Shown piece after piece: positions 47,136 to 54,431 of a stretch of 64,000 nucleotides of DNA (positions are counted from its first letter, which is position 1; each line of letters begins with the position of its first letter). The notes under the pieces were generated by a model. That model had not been told where the DNA came from. It ran no database searches and worked only from the letters and a program-made list of their open reading frames with translations. Source of the DNA: Gemmobacter aquaticus (GTDB lineage: Bacteria > Pseudomonadota > Alphaproteobacteria > Rhodobacterales > Rhodobacteraceae); NCBI RefSeq assembly GCF_007859075.1, contig NZ_VOAK01000023.1:186001-250000 (forward strand), read 5' to 3'. Both the position numbers and the translations under genes were made by a program.

Positions 47136-48034
47136 TGCTGCGAACCGCGCTTTCCCTGCTGGGCCGGGGCGACCGGCAAGCCGACCGGGTGGTGCCGCCC
47201 TCGGGCCATACCGCTTGGCTCACCTCGTTCACCGCGGGTGCCATGACCTTTCTGGCGGTCTTTGCGCTTGCGCTCTCACTGGCATCAGGACGGCTTGCCG
47301 ACCGCTGGTCAGAGGCACTGGCCCGCACCGCGACCGTGCGCATCTCAGCCCCGCCCGACCAGATGGAGATGCAGACCCGCGTGGTTCTGGACATTCTTCT
47401 GTCGACGCCCGGCATCGCCAGCGCCCGCGCGCTGACGGATGACGAGCAGAAGAAGCTGCTTGAGCCGTGGTTCGGCCCAGACCTGCCGCTGGAGGCGCTG
47501 CCGATGCCGCGCCTGATCGAGCTGACCGAGGCGCCCGAGGGCTATGACGGCGAAGGGCTGCGCAAGCGCCTGGCTGGCGAGGCGCCCGGCGCCGTGCTGG
47601 ATGACCATACGCGATGGCGCAGGCCCCTCGCCAGTGCGGCGGCGCGCCTGCGGCTACTGGGGATCGTCTCGATCGCGCTGATCGGCGGCACCATGGCCGC
47701 GATGATCACCCTGGCCGCCAATGCAGCACTTGCCGCGAATTCGCAGGTGATCGAGGTTCTGCGCCTTGTGGGCGCGCATGACGGCTATATCGCCCGCGCC
47801 TTTGTGCGCCGCTTTACACTTCGCGCCTTTACCGGGGCGCTGGCCGGAGCGGCTGCGGGAACGCTCGGCGTCGCGCTTTTGCCATCGACCGATGCGGCGG
47901 GCGGGTTCCTGACCGGGCTCGGCTTCACCGGGTGGTGGTGGTTCCTGCCGCTGGCATTGCCGCTGATCGCAGCCATCGTGGCCTTTGTCGCCACACGGCA
48001 CGCTGCGCTGACCAAGCTGAGGGAGCTGATGTGA
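47135..48034 (+). CDS. ftsX: cell division protein FtsX
   Basis: The 299-residue product has four membrane spans: one near residues 31-51, an extracytoplasmic domain, then three at about 172-195, 220-245 and 265-287. This is the FtsX permease-like topology; its outer loop transmits ATP hydrolysis by FtsE to cell-wall hydrolase activators. Coupled starts at both ends place it inside an ftsE-ftsX-plsC operon. Confidence 0.92.
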   Translation: MLRTALSLLGRGDRQADRVVPPSGHTAWLTSFTAGAMTFLAVFALALSLASGRLADRWSEALARTATVRISAPPDQMEMQTRVVLDILLSTPGIASARALTDDEQKKLLEPWFGPDLPLEALPMPRLIELTEAPEGYDGEGLRKRLAGEAPGAVLDDHTRWRRPLASAAARLRLLGIVSIALIGGTMAAMITLAANAALAANSQVIEVLRLVGAHDGYIARAFVRRFTLRAFTGALAGAAAGTLGVALLPSTDAAGGFLTGLGFTGWWWFLPLALPLIAAIVAFVATRHAALTKLRELM

Positions 48035-48768
48035 TGCGCCGTTTCCTGCCCCTGCAGTGGGTGCTGTCGCTGGTCTTCATCGTCCAGATGTATCTGGCGA
48101 TGCTGGTTCTGGGCGTGGTGTTCCTTGTCCCCGCCATGATCGACCGGCGCCATGCGCATACGGCCTGCCGCAGTTTCTGTGTCTGGGTCCGTCTGACCCT
48201 GCGCCTGCTCTGCGGGCTTGACACCGAAGTCCGGGGCGAGGTGCCGCAAACCGAGGTGGTCGTCGCAGCCAAGCACCAGAGCTTTCTCGATATCATTCTG
48301 ATCTTCGGGGCCGTGCCCCGCGGCAAGTTCATCATGAAGAAAGAGCTGATCTGGGCTCCGATCCTTGGCTGGTACGCCCTGCGCATTGGCTGCGTGCCGG
48401 TGGATCGCGGCAAGCGCGGCGTCGCCATTGCCCGCATGATGCGCGACGTGAAATCGGGGGCGAGCCTGCCGGGGCAGTTGATCATCTACCCACAGGGAAC
48501 ACGCGTCGCCCCCGGCGTGAAGAAACCCTACAAGGTTGGAACGGCGCTGCTCTACAGACAACTAGAACAGACCTGCGTGCCGGTCGCAACCAACGTGGGC
48601 GTCTTCTGGCCCAAGCATGGCATTCTGCGCAAACCCGGCACTGCGGTGGTGGAGTTCCTGCCCCCCATCGAGGCAGGGGTTGCCCAAGACGAGTTTCTCA
48701 CCCGGCTTGAGACCGAGATTGAGGAGGCAACGGATCTCTTGCTGGCCGAGGCGGGCTTTCGCGCCTGA
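48034..48768 (+). CDS. plsC: 1-acyl-sn-glycerol-3-phosphate acyltransferase
   Basis: The 244-residue product acylates lysophosphatidate in phospholipid synthesis. It has an N-terminal membrane segment, the catalytic HxxxxD motif (His81, Asp86 in KHQSFLD) and the substrate motif IIYPQGTR. Its ATG overlaps the ftsX stop. PlsC-family proteins at this locus are common in Rhodobacterales. The 3' end is 6 bp from sugE on the other strand, with the two stops in a shared stem. Confidence 0.9.
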   Translation: MRRFLPLQWVLSLVFIVQMYLAMLVLGVVFLVPAMIDRRHAHTACRSFCVWVRLTLRLLCGLDTEVRGEVPQTEVVVAAKHQSFLDIILIFGAVPRGKFIMKKELIWAPILGWYALRIGCVPVDRGKRGVAIARMMRDVKSGASLPGQLIIYPQGTRVAPGVKKPYKVGTALLYRQLEQTCVPVATNVGVFWPKHGILRKPGTAVVEFLPPIEAGVAQDEFLTRLETEIEEATDLLLAEAGFRA

Positions 48769-48774
48769 TCCCTG

Positions 48775-49089
48775 TCAGGCCAGTTTCAGCGCAACGATCC
48801 CGCCAATGATCAGCGCGATACCGGCAACGCGCATGGTGTTGACCGGCTCTCCAAACAGGAAAACGGCAAGAATCGCCGTGCCTACGGCGCCTATGCCCAC
48901 CCAAACGGCATAGGCGGTACCAACCGGCAGATCCTTCATCGCAAGGCTCAAAAGCCAGAAGCTGCCGAGTGCCCCCAAGACCGTCAGGACCGAAGGCCAC
49001 AGGCGCGTGAAGCCCTCCGATTGCTTGAGCCCAAGCGCCCAACCCACTTCCAGCAGGCCGGCGACCACAAGCATCAGCCAGGCGTTCAT
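48775..49089 (-). CDS. sugE: SMR-family guanidinium exporter (Gdx/SugE)
   Basis: The 104-residue four-helix protein [20 protein letters not shown] matches the Gdx (SugE) subtype of small multidrug resistance proteins: the essential Glu14, [24 protein letters not shown] in helices 2-3, and a final [14 protein letters not shown]. Gdx proteins export guanidinium as antiparallel dimers. Its ATG overlaps the accA stop (ATGA), so it is cotranslated with accA; no guanidine riboswitch is visible in front of it. Confidence 0.88.
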   Translation of the reverse strand: MNAWLMLVVAGLLEVGWALGLKQSEGFTRLWPSVLTVLGALGSFWLLSLAMKDLPVGTAYAVWVGIGAVGTAILAVFLFGEPVNTMRVAGIALIIGGIVALKLA

Positions 49090-50045
49090 GCCGCAAGCCC
49101 CTTCGAGCCCATGTCGAGGAACTTCTGACGGCGCTCCTTGACCAAGACCTCGGGCTTCTTGCCCGACAACTCCTTGAGCATGGTTTCCAGCGCCTTGCCG
49201 ACTGCGTCGATGGTTTCCCTGCGCGCACGTTGGGCGCCACCCAGTGGTTCCTTGATGATGCGGTCGATGACGCCCAGTTTCTGGAGGTCCTGCGCGGTCA
49301 GGCGTAGCGCCTCGGCGGCCTCACGCATCTTCTCGGCGTCTTTCCACAAGATCGAGGCGCAACCCTCGGGCGAGATCACCGAATAGACTGAGTGTTCAAG
49401 CATCGCGATGCGGTTCGCGGTGGCAAATGCAACCGCGCCACCCGATCCACCTTCCCCGATGATGACCGAAACCAGCGGCACGCCGATCTGCAGGCATTTC
49501 TCGGTCGAGCGCGCGATGGCCTCGGCCTGGCCACGTTCTTCCGCGCCCTTGCCCGGATAGGCGCCGGGCGTGTCGACGAGTGTGACAACCGGCAAGCCGA
49601 AGCGATCAGCCATGTCCATCAGACGGATCGCCTTGCGATAGCCCTCGGGCCGGGCCATGCCGAAATTCCGCTCGATCCGCGATTTGGTGTCATTGCCCTT
49701 TTCGTGGCCGATCACCACGACCGGCTGGTCGTTGAACCGGGCAAGTCCGCCCATCACCGCATGGTCGTCGGCAAAGTTACGGTCGCCTGCCAGCGGGGTG
49801 TATTCGGTGAAGAGCGTGTCGATGTAATCCTTGCAATGCGGCCGGTCCGGGTGGCGGGCCACCTGACATTTGCGCCACGGCGTCAGGTCCTTGTAGAGGT
49901 CCTTGAGCAGCGTCTCGGCCTTGCGATCCAGCGCAGCCGCCTCTTTCTCGACATCCATTTCCTTGTTGGCACGTGCGAGTGCCCGCAATTCTTCGGCCTT
50001 GCCTTCGATCTCGGCCAAAGGCTTTTCGAATTCGAGGTAGTTCAT
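49086..50045 (-). CDS. accA: acetyl-CoA carboxylase carboxyltransferase subunit alpha
   Basis: The 319-residue product [20 protein letters not shown] is AccA, which with AccD transfers the carboxyl from biotin to acetyl-CoA in fatty-acid synthesis. The core shows [12 protein letters not shown]-like [16 protein letters not shown] and [22 protein letters not shown] and [17 protein letters not shown] precedes the ATG at 50045; a 12-codon upstream extension is unlikely. It is the first gene of an accA-sugE pair. Confidence 0.95.
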   Translation of the reverse strand: MNYLEFEKPLAEIEGKAEELRALARANKEMDVEKEAAALDRKAETLLKDLYKDLTPWRKCQVARHPDRPHCKDYIDTLFTEYTPLAGDRNFADDHAVMGGLARFNDQPVVVIGHEKGNDTKSRIERNFGMARPEGYRKAIRLMDMADRFGLPVVTLVDTPGAYPGKGAEERGQAEAIARSTEKCLQIGVPLVSVIIGEGGSGGAVAFATANRIAMLEHSVYSVISPEGCASILWKDAEKMREAAEALRLTAQDLQKLGVIDRIIKEPLGGAQRARRETIDAVGKALETMLKELSGKKPEVLVKERRQKFLDMGSKGLAA

Positions 50046-50138
50046 CGGGCACTCCTTGAGGGGCACGTCAGGAAACGGCATCCTATATGGCCGCTGGCTT
50101 GCAAAGATGCAACTCGGCAGGCGCGATAGCCAAGGCGA

Positions 50139-50762
50139 TCAGGGCTCGGACTTGTAATCAAAGGTCTCGAAATCGGCGGCATAGGTCCGGCGCACCAGAT
50201 TGACCAGCGGCATATCCCATTCCAGTTCGCCGTGCTGCGCAGCATCATACCGGCGTGGGCGCATCTCGTGCGGGGTTTCGGCCGGCATCGGCAGGCCCGT
50301 CTTGGCCGAGACCTTGGCGATGATGCTGTCGATCCCCTCTTCGAACCGGAATATCTCGATGTGGTTCGACACATAATCGATTTGCGGGCGGAAATGACCA
50401 TCCTGATGGAACACCGCCTTTTGCATCATTTCAATCTGCGTGCGCACCCAGACCGGAAAGACCGCCACACGCCCCAGAACCCCATCTGTCGCGAGGTCGC
50501 TGCGCATGCGGTATTCGCTTTCCAGCCGCCGGAACGGATTCCTGACGATCGTAAAGCCATAGTCAAAGTAATCATCACCAAGGATCAACCGGATATCGGT
50601 ATAGGTCAGGTGCTGCACCGAAACCTTCAACGCCTGCGGGATACCGTTGCGATAGAGCCGCAGCGGCCCAATCCCTCTGAGCCAGGTTTCGATCGAGGTG
50701 CCACCGGTCTTTGGGATATGCACGAAGAGGCTGCGGCGGCCCTGATGGTCGATGAATGGCAT
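50139..50762 (-). CDS. sulfotransferase family 2-like protein
   Basis: The 207-residue product has the PAPS 5'-phosphosulfate loop FVHIPKTGGTS (13-23) and a 3'-phosphate motif VRNPFRRLESEY (about 93-104), which places it among family-2 sulfotransferases that act on carbohydrates or lipids. Its acceptor is unknown and no PAPS synthesis genes are nearby. AAGGGAC precedes the ATG at 50762; 19 more codons upstream are unlikely. It stands alone between accA and mcl1. Confidence 0.82.
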   Translation of the reverse strand: MPFIDHQGRRSLFVHIPKTGGTSIETWLRGIGPLRLYRNGIPQALKVSVQHLTYTDIRLILGDDYFDYGFTIVRNPFRRLESEYRMRSDLATDGVLGRVAVFPVWVRTQIEMMQKAVFHQDGHFRPQIDYVSNHIEIFRFEEGIDSIIAKVSAKTGLPMPAETPHEMRPRRYDAAQHGELEWDMPLVNLVRRTYAADFETFDYKSEP

Positions 50763-50825
50763 GTGTGTCCCTTGCCCTCCAGTCTTGCCAATGTCCTGCA
50801 ATGGCAGAGAGCGCCCCAAACGGCA

Positions 50826-50853
50826 ACGCCCCGCAGGATTAGCTGCGGGGCGT
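50826..50853. terminator. hairpin between mcl1 and the sulfotransferase gene
   Basis: A perfect 10-bp stem (ACGCCCCGCA/TGCGGGGCGT) with an 8-nt loop lies 140 bp after mcl1 and 64 bp before the sulfotransferase start on the minus strand. It is followed by TTGCCGTTT, so termination is likely modest. The rest of the 231-bp gap holds no visible gene. Confidence 0.5.
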
Positions 50854-50993
50854 GCTCCTCCCGTGTTGCCGCCGAGGGCCTCCTCTCCCCGCTGGCGGCA
50901 CGGGTATCGCTTTTGCGAGCGATGAATATTTAAGCTTTTGTGACACCAACCTGCGCCCTGCCAAGGCAGTCTGTCAACGGTTTTGTGCGCGTT

Positions 50994-51956
50994 TCAGGCG
51001 CCCGCGGCGATCATTTCGGCCTGCCGGACGATGACTTCGGCCTGTTTGATCGAGGCGATATCCACAAGACGGCCCTTGTAGACGGTCGCACCCTCGCCGC
51101 GCGCCTTCGCGGCCTCCATGGCGGAAAGGATTTCACGCGCCTCGGCCACGGCCGAGTCGGAGGGGGTGAAGACCTCATTGGCCAGCGCAATCTGTTTCGG
51201 GTGGATCGCCCATTTGCCGACCATGCCCAAAGTGGCCGAGCGCCGTGCCTGGGCACGATAGCCCTCATCATCGCTGAAATCGCCAAATGGGCCGTCAACC
51301 GGCAGGATGCCATGGGTGCGGCAGGCGGCAACGATGGCCGCCTGCGCCCAGTGCCATGGGTCAGACCAGTGGCGCACGCCCTCGCGCAGCATGTAGTAGT
51401 TTTCTTGCGTACCCCCGATGCCGGTGGTCTGCATCCCCATCGATGCCGCGAAGTCCGCCGCCCCAAGGCTCATCGCCTGCAGGCGCGGAGAGGAGGCCGC
51501 GATGTCTTCGACATGCGCGATTCCGGCAGCTGATTCGATGATGACCTCAAAGCTGATCGGCTTGATCCTGCCCTTCGCGCGTTCGATGGCCGTGACCAGT
51601 GCATCCACCGCATAGACGTCGGCCGCACAACCGACCTTGGGAATCATGATCTGATCCAGCCGGTCGCCCGCCTGCTCCAGCAGATCCACCACGTCACGAT
51701 ACCAGAAGGGGGTATCGAGCCCGTTGATGCGAACCGAAAGGTACTTCGTGCCCCAGTCCAGCGTGTTGATCGCCTCGATGATATTGGCGCGCGCCTGATC
51801 CTTGTCGGTCGGCGCAACCGAGTCTTCCAGATCGAGGTTGATCACATCCGCAGCAGAGGCCGCCATCTTTTCAAAGAGGGCAGGACGCGAACCAGGGCCA
51901 AACAATTGGCAGCGGTTGGGGCGGGCGGGGGCGGCAGGTTGAATGCGGAAGCTCAT
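50994..51956 (-). CDS. mcl1: L-malyl-CoA/beta-methylmalyl-CoA lyase
   Basis: The 320-residue CitE-like enzyme reads MSFRIQPAAPARPNRCQLFG with the Mg and substrate residues in DVINLDLEDSVAP and MIPKVGCAADVYAVDALV. This pattern matches the Rhodobacter Mcl1 protein, which splits malyl-CoA and beta-methylmalyl-CoA in the ethylmalonyl-CoA pathway. The ATG at 51956 is chosen over a TTG two codons upstream. It is single, divergent from the D-amino-acid transaminase gene. Confidence 0.9.
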   Translation of the reverse strand: MSFRIQPAAPARPNRCQLFGPGSRPALFEKMAASAADVINLDLEDSVAPTDKDQARANIIEAINTLDWGTKYLSVRINGLDTPFWYRDVVDLLEQAGDRLDQIMIPKVGCAADVYAVDALVTAIERAKGRIKPISFEVIIESAAGIAHVEDIAASSPRLQAMSLGAADFAASMGMQTTGIGGTQENYYMLREGVRHWSDPWHWAQAAIVAACRTHGILPVDGPFGDFSDDEGYRAQARRSATLGMVGKWAIHPKQIALANEVFTPSDSAVAEAREILSAMEAAKARGEGATVYKGRLVDIASIKQAEVIVRQAEMIAAGA

Positions 51957-52002
51957 CGGCAAACTCTCGGCAAGGATGTTTCGGATCGATGTTGCGCTTT
52001 GT

Positions 52003-52008
52003 TATAAT
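52003..52008 (+). promoter_or_regulatory. possible -10 element shared by divergent mcl1/dat promoters
   Basis: A perfect TATAAT on the plus strand lies in the 213-bp mcl1/dat gap; TTTCGG is 18 bp upstream. On the opposite strand the overlapping TATAAC has TGGACA 15 bp upstream. Either or both could be promoters, implying a long dat leader of about 155 bases. Confidence 0.35.
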
Positions 52009-52169
52009 CTTGCGCGCCCACTGTCCAGTTTCATTTGCAGTCGCAGCATCGCACCCACAGAATGGCCAGCAACCCGCCCTTGCTGTGCCCGAGTGGGACA
52101 ACGCGCTTGACGCGCCCGCAACGCTGCCGCAAACCGCCCTTGTTTCTATGCAAGGCAGGGGGATTACCG

Positions 52170-53030
52170 ATGAGCCGCACCGTCTATGTGAACGGAGACT
52201 ATGTGCCCGAGGCGGAGGCGAAGATCTCGGTCTTTGACCGTGGTTTCCTGATGGCTGACGGCGTCTATGAGGTGACAAGCGTCCTTGACGGCAAGCTGAT
52301 CGACTTTGACGGTCACTGCAAACGTCTGGCCCGCAGCCTGTCGGAACTTGAGATCTCGAACCCCCACAGCGATGACGAATGGCTTGCCATCCATCGCGAG
52401 CTCGTCGCGCGGAACGATATCGTCGATGGCATGGTCTATCTGCAGGTGACCCGCGGCAATCCGGGCGATCGCGATTTTGCCTATCCCCCGGCTGATACTG
52501 CGCCGACCGTGGTTCTCTTTACACAGTCGAAGCCCGGCCTTGCTGAAAGCCCCGTCGCCAAGACCGGCTGGAAGGTCATCTCGATCCCCGACATCCGCTG
52601 GGGCCGCCGCGATATCAAGACCGTGCAACTGCTCTATCCCTCGATGGGCAAGATGGCGGCCAAGAAGGCGGGCGTCGATGACGCCTGGCTCGTCGAAGAC
52701 GGCTTCGTGACCGAGGGCACCTCGAACAACGCCTATATCGTGAAGGGCAACCGCATCATCACGCGGGCGCTGTCCAGTGACATCCTGCATGGAATCACCC
52801 GTGCCGCCGTCCTGCGCTTTGCCCGAGAGGCACAGATGGAGGTCGAGGAACGCAACTTCACTATCGATGAGGCCAAGAGCGCAGATGAGGCGTTCATCAC
52901 CTCGGCCTCGGCCTTCGTGATGCCCGTGGTCGAGGTGGACGGCGCGCCGGTTGGCACCGGCACCGTGGGCCGAGTCGCCACCCGACTGCGCGAGATCTAC
53001 CTCGAGGAAATGCGCAAGGCTGCGGTTTGA
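52170..53030 (+). CDS. dat: D-amino-acid transaminase (class IV PLP)
   Basis: The 286-residue product MSRTVYVNGDYVPEAEAKIS is a fold-type IV aminotransferase. Lys150 (RRDIKTVQLL) forms the PLP Schiff base, and Glu182 in FVTEGTSNN contacts the pyridine nitrogen. The sequence is closest by eye to D-amino-acid transaminases making D-glutamate/D-alanine, though branched-chain activity cannot be excluded. The ATG at 52170 has only a weak Shine-Dalgarno (AGGGGG well upstream). Confidence 0.88.
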   Translation: MSRTVYVNGDYVPEAEAKISVFDRGFLMADGVYEVTSVLDGKLIDFDGHCKRLARSLSELEISNPHSDDEWLAIHRELVARNDIVDGMVYLQVTRGNPGDRDFAYPPADTAPTVVLFTQSKPGLAESPVAKTGWKVISIPDIRWGRRDIKTVQLLYPSMGKMAAKKAGVDDAWLVEDGFVTEGTSNNAYIVKGNRIITRALSSDILHGITRAAVLRFAREAQMEVEERNFTIDEAKSADEAFITSASAFVMPVVEVDGAPVGTGTVGRVATRLREIYLEEMRKAAV

Positions 53031-53047
53031 TCCGTAAACTGCCCGAC

Positions 53048-53080
53048 TTCCGTGCGCCCAAGCCCTTGGGGCGCACGGAA
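53048..53080 (+). terminator. hairpin after dat
   Basis: A perfect 12-bp stem (TTCCGTGCGCCC/GGGCGCACGGAA) with a 9-nt loop lies 17 bp after the dat stop. It lacks a following T-run, so it may act with Rho or protect the mRNA 3' end. Confidence 0.55.
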
Positions 53081-53204
53081 GATCGACAACTTGGAATCCC
53101 GTCTCACCGCGTGGCGATGCAACTTCCCAAAGGGCAACCTGTCCAAATAGACATGTCTTAAAAGACAGCTACAAAACTTCCTCGAACTCGGATTAGTTGT
53201 AAGG

Positions 53205-53315
53205 GCGCAAGGGAAGAAAGTTGTTGCAGTTGTGTAAACGGTGCTCGGTTCTGGTTGTTACTGTGTGTGAATTGTAACCAGTTAGTGTAAGAGTGATTTT
53301 CAGCTTCCCTTGCGC
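53205..53315 (+). ncRNA. AT-rich stem-loop locus, candidate small RNA
   Basis: Within the 377-bp gene-free gap between dat and the amidohydrolase gene, a perfect 12-bp inverted repeat (GCGCAAGGGAAG at 53205-53216, CTTCCCTTGCGC at 53304-53315) encloses 87 AT-rich bases that contain a further imperfect repeat (CTGGTT...AACCAG). On the plus strand the right arm is followed by GTGTTTTTC, terminator-like. Base composition differs from the surroundings. A minus-strand frame of 89 codons crosses it but looks non-coding. A small RNA or a degraded mobile element would both fit. No clear promoter was found. Confidence 0.35.
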
Positions 53316-53407
53316 GTGTTTTTCATGTGCCCCGGACCGAAGGTTGATGCGGTTGTGTCCATTGACCTGAAGTTTTGCCTCGGTCCAGCTTCGGACGTTT
53401 GACCGCC

Positions 53408-54163
53408 CTACGTCAGCCCAGCCACTGCCGCTTGCAGCGCGGGAATCAGCCGAAGCGCCCAAGCCCTCTGCGACTCTGGCGTCGCGATCAGATCGTTGCG
53501 CAGTTCGATCAGTGTATTGTGCCGCCCCGCGCGCAAGGCATGCCGATCAATCGCGTCACCCGGCAGATGGCCATTGTAGGGCTGATTATCCCCGACACAG
53601 AGATCCCCCTCACGTTCAAGCGCCGCGATCAGCAGGCGCGACATTCGTCCATCAAGGTGGCTGTGCAGCACGCCGATGTGCCACGGGCGCGGCGCGCGGC
53701 CCCGCAGGCAGGGGGTGAAACTGTGAATCGACACGATCACCGTATCGTCCCGTCGCGCGGCGAGATGGGCCAGTGCCGTGTGGTAGGGGCGGTAAAGCAG
53801 CGCTTTTCGCCGCTCCACCTCGGCCGCGTCGACATGTCGGTTCCCCGGAATAATGGTGCCATCATAGAGCCGCATCACGAGGGTCGGGTCGTCCTCACCC
53901 CGGTTCGGATCGATGACGAGCCGCGAGAAATCGGCACAGATGACCGGACTGTCCAGTGCCTCCGCCAGAGCCTCTGCCACACCTGCGGCACCGGGGTCCC
54001 AGGCGATATGACGCGCCATGTCCTCGGCAGGCAGTCCCAGCGTGCCGCCCCCAACTTCGTCCGGAACCCGGTTGGTAGCATGGTCGCAGGTGATCAGATA
54101 ACGCCCGGGCCGGTTCTCGCCCGCAATCCAGTAAGGGGGTCTTGTCATCACAGTGCCATTCAT
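53408..54163 (-). CDS. N-formylglutamate amidohydrolase-family protein
   Basis: The 251-residue product (or 246 if the ATG at 54148 is used) has the family hallmarks CDHATNRVP, HIAWDPGA, SRLVIDPNR and VSIHSFTP, whose His and Asp/Glu residues bind the metal of FGase enzymes. These hydrolyse N-formylglutamate in histidine degradation or related formyl amides; no hut genes lie nearby, so the substrate is open. The frame continues upstream without similarity. It diverges from pyk. Confidence 0.85.
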   Translation of the reverse strand: MNGTVMTRPPYWIAGENRPGRYLITCDHATNRVPDEVGGGTLGLPAEDMARHIAWDPGAAGVAEALAEALDSPVICADFSRLVIDPNRGEDDPTLVMRLYDGTIIPGNRHVDAAEVERRKALLYRPYHTALAHLAARRDDTVIVSIHSFTPCLRGRAPRPWHIGVLHSHLDGRMSRLLIAALEREGDLCVGDNQPYNGHLPGDAIDRHALRAGRHNTLIELRNDLIATPESQRAWALRLIPALQAAVAGLT

Positions 54164-54322
54164 TTCCGTCAGGCTGGCATTTCCGTCAGGCAGGTCTACG
54201 CGGTCATTGACGGCAATAAAACCCGCTTGCGGTGACCTTGGGTGATGAATGCGTTGGCAGGTTGCGACAGGAGGCGTAGAATCAGGCCCAGTGCGGGCAC
54301 AACACGCTTCCCTCGCGCCACC

Positions 54323-54334
54323 GTTACCGCTAAC
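54323..54334. promoter_or_regulatory. LacI-type palindrome upstream of pyk
   Basis: GTTACCGCTAAC has 4-bp arms GTTA/TAAC around a central CG, the GTTANCGNTAAC layout bound by many LacI/GalR regulators. It lies 11 bp before the likely -35 element of pyk. In R. sphaeroides the LacI-family regulator CceR controls central carbon genes; a link here is inference. Confidence 0.4.
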
Positions 54335-54344
54335 ATAACCAAGA

Positions 54345-54390
54345 TTGCCGCAACGGCGGTTTTGGTCCATAACGTCCTTGGCCCAAGGAC
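54345..54390 (+). promoter_or_regulatory. candidate pyk promoter with operator-like palindrome at the start site
   Basis: TTGCCG (54345-54350) and CATAAC (54368-54373) are 17 bp apart. Immediately after, 8-bp arms GTCCTTGG/CCAAGGAC (54374-54390) with a 1-nt centre cover the expected transcription start. A repressor there would block initiation. The structure is directly visible; the function is inferred. Confidence 0.45.
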
Positions 54391-54431
54391 ATCGCCAACA
54401 TGGCGCGAAGCAAGAGACGAGGATTCCCTGC

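Noticed and set aside
53205-53315. MITE with target-site duplication
   Set aside because: The inverted arms are present, but no flanking direct repeat was seen and there is no second copy in the window; left as an option only in the finding.
53193-53462. 89-codon minus-strand frame over the AT-rich non-coding locus
   Set aside because: Composition is not protein-like, no ribosome-binding site, and it crosses the inverted repeat and overlaps the amidohydrolase gene end.
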